NCBI RefSeq assembly: GCF_040183065.1
Contig: NC_091117.1
Span: 121,664,226-121,728,225, forward strand
Source: Periplaneta americana
Taxonomy: Eukaryota > Arthropoda > Insecta > Blattodea > Blattidae
DNA length: 64,000 nucleotides
Direction of reading: 5' to 3'
Positions 53,667 through 64,000 of this stretch are shown one piece after another. Both the position numbers and the translations under genes were made by a program. The notes below the pieces were generated by a model. The model was not told the DNA's origin. It was given only the letters and a program-made list of their open reading frames with translations, and searched no databases. How positions within the stretch are numbered: position 1 is the first letter of the stretch; every line of letters starts with the position of its first letter.

Positions 53667-56600
53667 TTAAAATCTTCTCTTTCTCTTGCACAAACAAGGA
53701 CAACAGCAACTACAAATCCGAAAGAATAATCTAATGAAGAAATTACGCTTTTTGACCTTCACTGGTTCGAGTTCTTCTTCTTCTTCATAGTTGACAACCC
53801 GTATTTCTGCAAAGAGCAAAACGAAATTGATCATTATGCATGTGTCATTGCATTCACTGATTTTCATTGAATGTTATATTAATAGGGCGAGGATTCGTAA
53901 GCAATCCATGCAAAAACATTTTATACATTTTTGAACGTCTGTAATGACGAATATTTAAAGTTACTCGTACATATGTTTGCACATTTCTGGCGTTCTATAT
54001 AAAAGACTATTGAGCATACAATGTTGTATATTTCTAGGATTTTGTGTCAGAAAACCTCAAATTAGCATATTTCGTAAAAATATATTTTGGATTGTTTGTC
54101 AGCACATAATATATATATTTTTTTTGTTAACTGTAGACTACTTGATGGCGGAAAATTCTTGCATATATGAAGTGTAAGTGTGGAAAAGCCAAAACAACAC
54201 CACACTCTGCCTTTGGCCTACTGCACAAGAAGGATTTCCAAATACTCCTCCGTACCTGACTTAAACTACATAACTACCTTCTCTGTCTGTTGGCATGCTA
54301 GCAGTCTGAGTGTCGAGTGCGTGATTTGTTGTATTATGTGTGCGGATTGTGTGAGTCTGTTCGTGATGCCTCCTGAAAAATTATTCGAAGCAGTAGAATC
54401 CTAACGGAAGATATTTGTCACGCACAAGGGTCCACTGATGAGGTTGTGAAGACAAAATTAGACATGGTACTGTCGAAATAAATACCTTGGTTACAGCACT
54501 GTGCTCAATGTAAAAAAATAACGAGAAAATGTGGCTTGCTTGAACCTGAATCTTACAAAAATTACAATTTATACACTAAAATTTTGTGAATAATTTCATG
54601 TGAAGGGTCCAGGGAAAAAACCAGGTAAGTCACTTTTTTGTCGAGATGGAGTTCGAGGTGCCATTAGATTCTCTATGGAAAGGACTATTTAGAGGTATGA
54701 AACAGGAAAAGAAACAGATTAGTCATGGGTTTATTTGCCTTCAAATTTTTGGTGTACATGATAAGAGATAGGTAAGTCAACTCTTTCAGCGAAGAAAACA
54801 GGTTTCAAGGAAAAAGTGACTTACCTGGTTTCTTCCCTGGACCCTTCATGTGATGTCAAACGATAATTTTCAGCATTCAAAAATCTTCTTGTAGGCAACA
54901 AAGTACGTCAACAGATAAGTTTAAAACGCTGTTGGCTGTGTTTTGTAACCAGAAAAAGTAAAGTAAACAAAGATATGAAGTGCACATATGGATCTTGGTG
55001 CAAAGTGATATATACCTCACATAGTCTCATTTTTTAATGATATTAAACTCTAGTTAAATTGGATTGTGCATGTTTTTGCAAATGTCTTGTTTCATTATGA
55101 AGACTTCGTATATAATCTCTGGCCTTATGTTTGTTTGTATGTTTGGGTAGTCCCTCCAAGTGAAGTGCCAATTTAAAGAATCACAACTCGACTCCTTTTA
55201 AACTCTAGTCAATACTTCACATCACTTTTCATCTATCGGGCTAGGTCTTTCACCTGTCTGTTGAAGTATCGCACCTGGCTGAACAAGCTTTCTGTGGGTA
55301 TGACGGTGATCCACGTCTATGTGGAAAAAACTGGGAAAATACAACTAATATACGTGTTAAAAAATATCCGCAAATTTCATAATCTCAATAGAAATATGAA
55401 ATAATAAGCAGCTACAAATAAAGTAAAACTACAAATCAACATGCTCTTATATGTATAATTTAAAATCCTTGACTCTCGTCAGGAAGAAGGGGGTAGACTT
55501 CCGACACTTCGTCTGTGCACTGGGCGACATCAGAGCGGTGGAAGGTTACCTCGCTACATCTGCAAACATATGTATCATATTATCTTACCTGTCTAAGATG
55601 TAGTTCTACCTAGCCTTGCTTGTTGCAGCCCTATGCTCCACATAATACTATACTATCCGAAGATGCGTCTGCACACACACAATCTAGGCTACTGTTACCG
55701 CACATTAAGTTAATTTAACATGTACAGTATTTCAGCACCACTTCGTAGCAATGCCGTATTGTGTTTTGGTTCACGAAAAATATAATACGTTGTTCTAATG
55801 GAGTGGCGGGAGTGAGTTTTCCCATAAAGATGAATATTTTTCGTAAACCAAAAATTCAGCAGGGTTTTTCTAAAAAAGTATGGGTGATGTACTACGTATT
55901 TACCAATTTAACACTTTACTTTTCGAAACATCAACCAACCACCACTACCAAGAAGACTTGACCGACCGCTTTAACGTTTCATTGCACTACAATGATTTCG
56001 TTCTGGGATTTAGATTGAAATATAAGCGCAGCTTATATGATGCTGGCTACTACCGACCCAGCGGCCATAAAGCATTCAGTATTGTTAATACTCTTAATGA
56101 AAAAATAATTAATTGGATTGGAATAAAAAATTGTAAGAGAAATATTACAAATGGAAAACGAAGTACTTTATTAATGTGCTCAACAATCCATTTACTTTTT
56201 TAAATTATTTTTTTGAATAACTTACTACGTTTCATTATTGTGTATGCGGTATTATCACTGAAATGGGGAAGTATAGGGGTAAACCACAGCCAAAATAAAC
56301 GAAAGTATGTTTCAAGGCTGCAGGCATAATATCATATTCCTGTCCTGACTGCCTACACACTTGAATAGGAAACAAGAATGTAATAATAATTCGTTTCGAG
56401 TTTATTTTATCGTTTATTTTAGCATTATGTTTATTGCCACATTAAAAAGCTAGAGAATTGTGTTTAAATTAATATTCTTCCTTTCTGTAAAGAACTTAAT
56501 TCAAATATTTAACAGCAGGTTCTACGAACTGCGACAAATTTAACAAGCGGTTTGGACTAACTGGCTGAATGGCTCTACTCCATAAATCTCCTCTTTGCTA

Positions 56601-57630
56601 CCAGCAATCGAACTTGTGAGCAGCTGGAAGCGCCACCACTTCAGGATATAAACAATTACTTTACCTTCTTCTTTGGGACGTCTGTCTAAGTGTGTCATTC
56701 TTTTCTGGTGCGGGTAGTACGGGTAGTGACCTGTCATTTTGAGTCTTTCCATCATACCTCTCTCTCTCGCTCTGCGTAAATCTAAAATGCAACAAAATTC
56801 TGAATTTAAATAGTCGTAATAAAGTGTTTGTTAGCTAATGTAATGAACAGGATAAATAGGTAGCATATTAAGTAAGTAGACAATATAAGTAAATTATTAA
56901 AGTGAATTTTGGAAAGGAATAAAAAGTTGAAGTGCGTAGTAAAGTTACTTCTAACGCTAACGCATGTATAGCCTTAAGGGGACACTCGGCTATATTTTGG
57001 AACTTTTTTCCTATTTGACCAATCTTTTTCAAATTTGGAGAAAAAACTTAATATACACATGGAAAGTAACATGCAAAATCTCAGCTCATTAGATCCAATA
57101 CTTTTCAAAATAAAAAATATTTCTATTTTTAATCAATCATTAATTGAAATATCACTTTTAATTATCATTTTTTATTTTTTGGCTTTGTGCATTTGACTGT
57201 GACTTCTCAATGAATAGGGGAAGAATTTTGCATATTGATTTAGTTCTGTCACGTAAATTAGTGTAGAAATTTAATTTTTCATTTCTATGACACTTTTTCT
57301 CCAATTTTTAAGTTGAGTGTTCCCATAAAGAAAAATAAATTCAGTGTACTGAAATTAAAGCAATTTTTTAATTTTATTTCAAAAATGAAATTAATTTATC
57401 CTTATTCTTTTATTTACAGTAAAGCAATTTTTTAATTTTACTTCAAAAATGAAATTAATTTATCCTTATTCTTTTATTTACAGTAAAAATAGAACTTGTG
57501 TGTAGCTGGAAGCGCCACCACTTCAGGATGTAAACAATTACTGTACCTTCACTGTTAACTCTCAAACGTCTTATTCTTTCCAGGAAGCGTTCTCTCGACG
57601 TCATCACCTTCTCTGTCGCTTTGGGTACAT
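53667..57630 (-). CDS. Cassette-exon gene, 3' part (copy B)
   Basis: Counterpart of the gene at 17617-29711. Exons: X2 57630-57547 (84 bp), X3 56781-56665 (117 bp), X4 53806-53667 (ends TAA). All splice sites (TGCATTTTAG, CTCTTTGCAG, G|GTACAG, G|GTAAAG), the phase 1 joins and the exon lengths are preserved. X2 reads RRLRVNSEG where A has RRIRVNSGG. No TQT-repeat exon is found in B within the window, because upstream of X2 the sequence passes into 59362-63264, which carries only transposons. It may be a partial copy. Confidence 0.5.
54601..54848. mobile_element. Fold-back/MITE-like element (copy B)
   Basis: Counterpart of 18581-18831 with arms starting TGAAGGGTCCAGGGAA; 3 bp shorter. Confidence 0.7.
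54849..56270. other. Unique sequence of copy B and empty insertion site
   Basis: Collinear with 18832-20260; no gene recognised. Its right end, GAAGTATAGGGGTAAACC (56265-56284), is the unoccupied target of the insertion seen in A. Confidence 0.6.
56978..57325. mobile_element. MITE with TAA target duplication (copy B)
   Basis: Counterpart of 23190-23536 at the identical site; TAA at 56975-56977 and 57326-57328. Confidence 0.75.
57353..57484. repeat. 66-bp tandem duplication unique to copy B
   Basis: The stretch AAAGCAATTTTTTAATTTTA ... TTCTTTTATTTACAGT is present twice in succession here and once in A (about 23567-23632). Arose after the duplication. Confidence 0.8.
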
Positions 57631-57924
57631 CTAAAATGCAAGACAATTCTGAGTTTAAATCGTAATGAAGTAATTGTTAGCTAATGTAATGAACAGGATA
57701 AATAGGTAGCATATCAAGTAAGTAGACAATATGTACGTCATCAAACTATTAATAATTTATTAAAGTGAATTTTGGAAAGGAATAAAAGGTTGATGTGCGT
57801 AGTAAAGTTATTTCTAACGCATGTATAGCCCTAAAGAAAAATAAATTCAATGAACTAAAATTAAAGTAATTTTTTAATTCTATTTAAAAAATGAAATTAA
57901 TTTATCCTTATACTTTTTTTACAG

Positions 57925-58620
57925 ATGGCTTCTAAATGTAGAGTGCCTGTGTATCTGCGTGCACACTGGCGTTCAAAGGTATCTGGCCTACAATTTTCTG
58001 ATCATAAAGGTGAGCGAATGTCCTAACCACGGATAGGTCAGAACCAAATATATAACAAATTGAGAAACTTTGAACAAGTTCTGCTAGTTTTTCAATAGGT
58101 GAATCTATTACAGGAACGGGTAAAAAAGTGTTTGGAAAAATATTGATATAGATCAAGTATAAATTATTTTCATAATTGACGGTAATAGCGGTTCCGCTAA
58201 ATGTAGTGTTTTTATTTTTACAATCATTCAAGGGGGATGAAGTGTTGAATTTCATAATACTGGTATATTTATGTACTGTTGGCAACACTGACTTATCTTC
58301 GCCATCTATTCATAGGAATAATGACTAAAAAAGCCACACTTACACGAACAAATTATCGAACACTTTCTTCGAACGCCAGTGTACCAGCAATTAGGCCTAC
58401 CAGAGTGCTCTACTTGAGAGCAGTTATACAGTTTTCAAATTTCCATCTGAAAAGGAGAAGCTTGTGACTAGAAAATATACCACGAAATGTCTTCACGCCA
58501 ACAAAGCATTCAGTTGTGTGTATAAACACTTAGAAGTAAACGTTTGAACCTACTACATGATTCTAGAGACAGAGAAAGAAATGTGGAGAAATACTCTGAA
58601 ATAGCTGTTTCTTAAAACTT
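57925..58620 (+). pseudogene. THAP-like pseudogene fragments (copy B)
   Basis: Counterpart of 24075-24760. Starts ATGGCTTCTAAATGTAGAG after a TTTTTTTACAG tract. Equally decayed. Confidence 0.3.
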
Positions 58621-59333
58621 AGTGATATGCCAAGGATATTTCCAGGCTTACCGGAACGATTATACAATCGTATTACTCAACAAGAATGAACCCTGCAATG
58701 AGAAGGCACAACGTTAAGAACTTTGAACAGTACCGTAACGAATTAAGTGGTTACAAATAAACAAAATTAATTCGTTTGATGAACTATGTAACAAGTTAGA
58801 TACTCAAAAAAGTAAGATCGATAGTGGAGGATCACTAATGTAAATGCTATGTTTATGTGCTTTTTGTTGCTTCATTTTGAGGATGTGTAAGAAATTGATG
58901 TAGGCTATTAAAATATATCAAAATGTCGTTGTCATTGTCTTCGTTGTTTCTGATGTTTATGATTTAACAATAAAGTTATTTTCATTTTTCACGAAATTAT
59001 TATTTCATAGTGTTGTTACTTTTGTTTCAAACTGTATGCAGTGCGCAACAGGCAGGACACAGTTGTTTCCCTCGCAACCCCAGCAGTCAGACCACCCCAC
59101 TATCATTTTGAAAGCGTGCTTCCAGTGACGAATACGCGAAGTATGTCGAACCTATAAGTGTTCTTTGTGTCGTTTTCAGTGTAAATTACAGTTTATGCTC
59201 TGTTAAAAACTCATATTTAGAACATACTGAATTATTGCACTATTCTGGAAGTTGAATTTAATATTTATAAGTGGTTAAAGATAAATTCGAGTGGAGTAAG
59301 TTGGAAGATGTATAAAAACAGAGTATGACTATA

Positions 59334-59715
59334 ACTTGTTTTTTTGAAAGATGGGACATGACAGTTTAGCGGCCGAACTTGGAACTACAATGCTATGTTG
59401 CCAACATGGACTACCACGCTGCCAGCTGATGGAAGGTATCAATTGATGTTACGATGGCTGACGTTAAAACATTCATTGACAATTGACGCAAAGGTAAGAA
59501 AACAACACAAAAATCGACAGAGAATCAAAGACGAAACGTACCAATGCTAACACTGTGTGCACAATAAATGTCGCCAAGAGAGCTATTAAGTACTCGCCAT
59601 GTGAGAAGGGTAAGTTTGGCAACTCAACCGTTATTACCATAGCAACAGGCCTACCACGCTATGTGACATTCAGTTGTTTTTCCGATCGCAACGCTCATCT
59701 TTCAAAAAAACAAGT
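59334..59715. mobile_element. 382-bp MITE, whole in copy B, truncated in copy A
   Basis: Inverted termini ACTTGTTTTTTTGAAAGATG and its reverse complement CATCTTTCAAAAAAACAAGT (59696-59715). In A only the first part of the left terminus region (to 25511) remains. No coding capacity; a cluster of CTACCACGCT occurs twice internally. Confidence 0.75.
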
Positions 59716-60070
59716 ATACTGATACTGCTTCTGATGGCGGATCTGGTGTTGCAACATGTGCGACGTTTTGGCAAAGGGATTTTCCACTTACAGCTATACA
59801 GGTGAAAAGGAAATTATAGATAAAGATGAAGTAAAGCCGCCGTTGAACAATTTAATGAAGAAAATCACGACATATACTAGACATTTCAATGTGTATCTAT
59901 ACGAATCTGTAGAATGGCTTACCGGGTGTGAAAGCAAGTGTAAATTATAATGTTGGTCGTGTGTTCTGTTTTCGACGGACAAGACCGTGTAGAATAAAAC
60001 AGGATTTTCAGACTTCAATAATTTACATGAGGTGATAAAGCGTCATTCATCTTGCAAACGTCATTTAAGG

Positions 60071-60701
60071 TAAGCGTTCACTACATCGTAGGCCTATCGC
60101 ACTCATCGGACGAATCGCACGGATCGGAAAAAAACTATCTTTGCTGTAATTGTTATGTAACAGCGTTCACTACATCGTATCGCACGCATCGCCTCTCGGC
60201 AAATCCGTCCACGTTTCTCGGATGAGCAACTTTTCCGATGTGTGCGATCATGGCCTTCTTTAATAAATCAATTTTAATTGGTCAACTGTTACTATTATGT
60301 TGTGCCATGTTCAGTGTCGCGCCAAAATGGCAGACGGAAAACTTATTTCGCTTGTAGAAAATTGCGAAGAATTATATAATTTGAGGCATTCCCGTTACAT
60401 TAATCAAGTCATTTCTTACATATATATTATGTAACCAATATTTGTTTCGTTTCTTCCTCTTCAATTAAGACGCATGAAGCAATTACAAATTCGTATTCGC
60501 TAACAATCATAATTAATAGACCTAACCTCAACTCCTCTGTTTTCAGCAATGTCAATATCGTATGACGTCATGTTTCAAACAGCTGATAGGGGAATCCGAT
60601 GAGGCGATGAGGTGGAGCCATTACAGTGAATGCACTGCACTTAAAATATCCGTTGCGTTGCGTTTCGTACGAAGAGTGTGATACGATGTAGTGAACGCTT
60701 A
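60071..60701. mobile_element. 631-bp non-autonomous element with 20-bp perfect terminal repeats
   Basis: TAAGCGTTCACTACATCGTA at 60071-60090 and its exact reverse complement ending at 60701. A further internal copy GCGTTCACTACATCGTATCG lies at about 60163. The subterminal ATCGCAC(T/G)CATCG motif is repeated on both sides. No protein encoded. Target duplication not clear. Confidence 0.75.
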
Positions 60702-60800
60702 CTTTTAGTGTGCGTTTTGAAATGGAAAACCTTTGGCAAAATTACAAAGAATCGGCCATGCATTAAATCATTATATGAAAATTGACAGTCTAAAACAGCC

Positions 60801-61070
60801 AGGGTCCACACCTTTGGAGTAACGCTTAGCGTGTTTGGCCACGAAACCAGGTGGCCCGGGTTCGATTCCCGGTCGGGGCAAGTTACCTAGTTGAGGTTTT
60901 TTCCGGGGTTTTTCCTCAACCCAATACGAGCAAATGCTGGGTAACTTTCGGTGCTGGATCCCGGACTTATTTCACCGGCATTATCACCATCTCATTCAGA
61001 CGCTAAATAACCTAAGATGTTAATAAAGCATTGTAAAATAACCTACTAAAATTAAAAAAAAAAAAAAAAC
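60801..61070 (+). mobile_element. tRNA-derived SINE with intact B-box and poly-A tail
   Basis: A-box-like GTAACGCTTAGCGTGTTTGG, B-box GGGTTCGATTCCCGGTCGGG (about 60858-60877), then the body GGTTTTTTCCGGGGTTTTTC, CTCATTCAGACGCTAAATAA, ending in A16 (61055-61070). ACAGCC is found on both sides (60795-60800, 61076-61081), a weak target duplication. Confidence 0.85.
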
Positions 61071-61242
61071 TAACACAGCCTGTCAAAGAGAGGTGCCCCT
61101 AATTGGCTCTCGGGGAACAGGGGCAGAAAGCAAATGGACTGGTGCGTGAGGGTGAGTGCAGTGGCGGACTCAAGCACAAGTCGTGTTTTACTGAATAGAG
61201 GAGCTTTTATTTATATTTTCAAAAAAAATGCTTCTCACATAA

Positions 61243-62838
61243 CAATTGGACGACGATTAGCAATATGATCCAAGCGCCAAAACTCAAATATTGAGATTAT
61301 CACTTCAGTGCTTGCAGACAGGCCTATTCTAGTTTAGCAAAAATGATACCAAGCAACTGCTGCAATGTGCTGCTATCTAACGGCAGTTAAACCAAGCTCC
61401 ATCTCCAAATCTCAAATTTCCATTTTAGCAAACGTGATCCAAGGGCCATCTGTTTTGCAATAGTGATCCAAATGCCACCTTTGACACTAATTAAAACTGT
61501 TTTGTAGTCTCTTGGTATGTGAAAAATCTGTTAATCTCGAACAATATATGAATCATGGAACTTGCAAGAAATGCAACTGCAGAGGAAAGGAGTAAACCAG
61601 ATAAATAAAATTCCAAGATACAAATAACACTTTCGTCGAAATGTAACTGACAAAGAATGTAAATAAATACAATACAATAGAACAAGACTACATTAATGTG
61701 ATGAGGATGTACAGGAAAAAAAATCCTCTTGTAACACTAATGGAGACCAGTGATTTTGTTGGATGTTCTAAAATAGAGAACCGAAATTTTAACCGTAAGG
61801 TTGACACCATAGAAAACTAATTGGATGAAATACGCGTAATAATGTTAAAAAAAAGAAGATCCATTTAAATTATACATAGAAACAGATCATAATAATGAGG
61901 ACTATGTCACTGTGAATATCCAGAAAAAAAAAAGAGGTAGGCTTTCTAACTCAAATTTTTATGAACTCTTTGAACCACTTTGATCTCAAGAAAAAAACCA
62001 GAAGCTTGAAGATCTAATATCTAAGTTGCACTTGATTCCCGATGATGCCAAGCACTTTTATCATTCCCTTATTGCAGACCATCAAAGATATCAAAGGGTT
62101 TAACGGCGTAGTTGATTTCGATAGGACATTGGACTTAAGAAGGGTTATATATTACTTCTCTATTATATTTGTGATGTCAAATTAATACTGCTGAAAAAAC
62201 TTGATCATGTTTTATTTACGTGTTTGTTATAAACGTACTATATGCATAAAATTGTTGAAAATTTAGTGAATGATTCATTGTTGCTAAACTTAGAATAATA
62301 GTTTTATAAAGGTATCCCCGTCACATGCCACGAAGGCACTTGGGGGGGGGGGGGACATGGAGGTAGAGCCCCATGCTTTCCATGACCTCGGCAATAGAAT
62401 GAGGTGGTGTGGTCGGCACCATGATCTGATCGCCTTTTACCCCTGGGAAAGACCTGGTACTCAATTTTATAGGAGGCTGAGTGAACCTCGGGGCCGTTCT
62501 GAAAGTTTGGCAACAAGAAAAAATTCTGTCACCACTCGGGATTGATCCCCGGACCTTCCAGTCTGTAGCAGCTGCTCTACCAGCTGAGCTACCCGGTCGC
62601 CTATAATAGTTTTATAACTAAACGATAATAATCCAAACACCATTTTTTAACAAAACATGACATTTTTGAGAATTAACATGTGCCTAATAAAATGTACGTA
62701 CATTATTACTTAATGTTTCACCAGTTTTGGAAAAAAAAATAGCTTTTACACAGATTTTATTATGTAAAAGTTTTCAATTGACCAATCTCAGTTCGCGATT
62801 TTGGAGCTTGGTTCACTATTGCTAATTACAGTCCAATT
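61243..62838. mobile_element. 1.6-kb element with about 40-bp imperfect terminal inverted repeats
   Basis: Left: CAATTGGACGACGATTAGCA ATATGATCCAAGCGCCAAAA. Right, reversed: CAATTGGACTGTAATTAGCA ATAGTGAACCAAGCTCCAAA. The phrase GTGATCCAA(G/A) recurs internally at 61435 and 61466. A frame near 61990-62110 reads KLHLIPDDAKHFYHS, probably a trace of a transposon protein, with many stops. Contains a nested SINE (62310-62602). Confidence 0.7.
62310..62602 (-). mobile_element. tRNA-derived SINE, minus, 15-bp perfect target duplication
   Basis: On minus it starts GGCGACCGGGTAGCTCAGCT and continues GGTAGAGCAGC, an excellent tRNA A-box, then GGGGATCAATCCCGAGTGG as B-box. Flanked by ATAATAGTTTTATAA at 62295-62309 and 62603-62617. 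A G12 run lies at about 62341-62353. Young, because the duplication is exact. Confidence 0.9.
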
Positions 62839-63034
62839 GTCAGTTTAAGTATATGCGGAAGAATTGCTCTAAAGGTTTATTTCATAGGCGTATTAGTATT
62901 ATGCCTGAAGAATGCGTGTCCTTGCATATACGAAAATAAACAAAATAATAAGATTAGTTTAATTCATAGATTACAATGTACTTAACATATAAAGACCATT
63001 TCTCTCGACTACAAAAAAAATGCCATGAGATTAC

Positions 63035-63152
63035 ACTATGTGTGTGTCTGGGTTTCAGGTCATCTTTACAAAACCAACTTTCCGAATGTCCTTTTTTCCG
63101 AATGAACATTTTTCCGAATGAACATTTTTCCGAATGACCATTTTTCATAGGA
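63035..63152. repeat. Probable left terminal repeat of the MULE (copy B), with TTTCCGAATGAAC repeats
   Basis: Four copies of a TTTCCGAATG(A/T)(A/C)C(A/C)T-like 17-bp unit between 63082 and 63148, preceded by GTGTGTGTCTGGGTTTCAGG. Matches in inverted orientation the sequence at 26225-26345 in A. See the transposase remnant at 63388-63856. Confidence 0.5.
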
Positions 63153-63387
63153 CCTGTTTTCTAAAATCAAGAATATTAAACGGAATAATTAGTAAAGTTA
63201 AGGGAACATTAAAATTATTGTGTTTTTACATATAAAATTTAATGTAAGTGTATTACAAATCATGGCCTGTATTTCATGCCTCTTCAGAAGCTAAAATTGT
63301 ACCCAATTCTTCTTAAGTACTGAAGACGGCGGTTTTCTTCCTTCTGTGTTTTGTATTCCAGTGTTATTGCCATTATTCTGTTTTGTA

Positions 63388-63856
63388 CTACTTTCTTGGC
63401 TGTGCTGTTACCTTCCTTTCCAATCTCAACTCTTGCATCGTGACCTCAGTGTCTGCTTGTTCTTTTTTAATTTCAGCTAAGGCCGTATAAAGGGATGATG
63501 ATTGATGATGCTTGCTGATGAGCATTTGAAATCTATTATGCCGCGCTTCACTTACATTGTTGGTCCGGTGTTCAACTTGCAATGTTCATTGGTATTGATT
63601 CCAAATGCGATGTTATAGCACGGTGGTACACGTCGTGTTTTGCCTCTACCTCTTCAGCCACTGATGTAGGCCTAATGGAAATCAAAGTATTGTATATAGG
63701 TAGTATGGTGTCAGGCGCATCTTCTCTGAGTTCTTCGAATAATTGTTTTACATTATCTGGGGGAACAAATGCTAATGACAGCAACATAGGTGTCTTGGAC
63801 GAACAGAAATTATGATAGTAGACTGGTACAGACTGTTTTAGAATATCGTGAACCAT
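63388..63856 (-). pseudogene. MULE-type transposase C-terminal remnant (copy B)
   Basis: Counterpart of 25636-26050 with about 70 more upstream bases: 63856-63572 reads VHDILKQSVPVYYHNFC and LAFVPPDNVKQLFEELRED; 63582-63388 reads HRTNNVSEARHNRFQ. The same frameshift at about 63577 is shared with A, so it was already broken at duplication. The gene continues toward the window end in degraded form (to 64000). Confidence 0.7.
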
Positions 63857-64000
63857 TCATTAGCTGTTCGAAAATATTGTTGAATAATCTGATAACTGGG
63901 ATTCAGAAACTCTTAATTCTTCAAGAGGATACCTTCCTTTGCTGAAGACAGATTTCAATTTTAATTTTCTTTCGCATATATTTGGAGCAATATTTTCTGT

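Larger units (their letters stand above)
48417..63787. repeat. Segmental duplication, copy B
   Basis: Direct-orientation counterpart of 14096-26049. It lacks the 20261-22484 insertion (empty site at 56270), has a 60-bp array about 2.6 times as long, and keeps the 59362-63264 stretch that A lost. At 63788 it diverges from A (which turns to other sequence at 26050). Confidence 0.95.

Noticed and set aside
53667-57630. Claim that copy B of the cassette gene is complete
   Set aside because: No TQT-repeat exon or first exon could be found in B, and its upstream region is all transposons to the window end.
62540-62602. Functional tRNA gene on minus strand
   Set aside because: A- and B-boxes are good, but the sequence continues into a SINE body with perfect 15-bp target duplications and no acceptor-stem pairing was found.
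1-64000. Bacterial or phage defence system, operon or riboswitch
   Set aside because: Introns, SINEs, LINEs and a NUMT identify an animal nuclear genome; no prokaryotic gene organisation is present.

Overview
This is eukaryotic, insect-type DNA with almost no bacterial or phage character. It has GT-AG introns, tRNA-derived SINEs with target-site duplications, many DNA-transposon and LINE relics, long microsatellites, and a nuclear copy of mitochondrial nad2 that reads only with the invertebrate mitochondrial code. The SINE tail (ccggggtttt.cctcaaccc) and the recurrent 'taggcct' motif recall cockroach genomes (Blattodea, e.g. Periplaneta). That assignment is from memory and was not tested.

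Layout. 1-3990 is a 20-bp pyrimidine-rich satellite. 4545-6970 is a pogo/Tigger-type transposon with a two-exon transposase whose C-terminal PHD finger is cut by a stop codon. It abuts a Polinton/Maverick remnant (6960-12258) holding a DUF8207-like pseudogene, a packaging ATPase, a minor-capsid-like gene, a frameshifted major capsid gene and, unexpectedly, an intact secreted matrix metalloproteinase. Polymerase B, integrase and protease are absent. 12259-14097 is non-coding, AT-rich tandem sequence plus a LINE fragment.

14096-26049 (copy A) and 48417-63787 (copy B) are two direct copies of one segmental duplication about 34-36 kb apart. Each starts with a purine-rich 60-bp array (about 18 units in A, about 46 in B) and carries exons of one minus-strand gene with small, symmetrical phase 1-1 cassette exons and a Cys/basic C-terminal exon. 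In copy A this gene also has a 1.9-kb exon (27792-29711) encoding 34 tandem 18/19-residue repeats with 19 TQT motifs. Copy A alone carries a 2.2-kb transposon insertion that contains the nad2 NUMT. Copy A has also lost about 3.9 kb that copy B keeps.

Between the copies (26050-48416) lie nested repeats: SINEs, a long fold-back with hammerhead-like core, hAT, Tc1 and LINE relics, a multi-exon transposase pseudogene with RNase H-like motifs, a 113-bp tandem repeat, and a diverged palindrome of about 0.36-kb arms enclosing 273 uninterrupted AAGCC units (44936-46300).

The most interesting items are (1) the Polinton that carries a metalloproteinase and uses a shared TATAAATG start motif, including a perfect 22-bp palindromic divergent promoter, (2) the phase 1-1 gene with its TQT-repeat exon, and (3) the AAGCC palindrome. 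All relationships were read by eye; no alignments or database searches were run.
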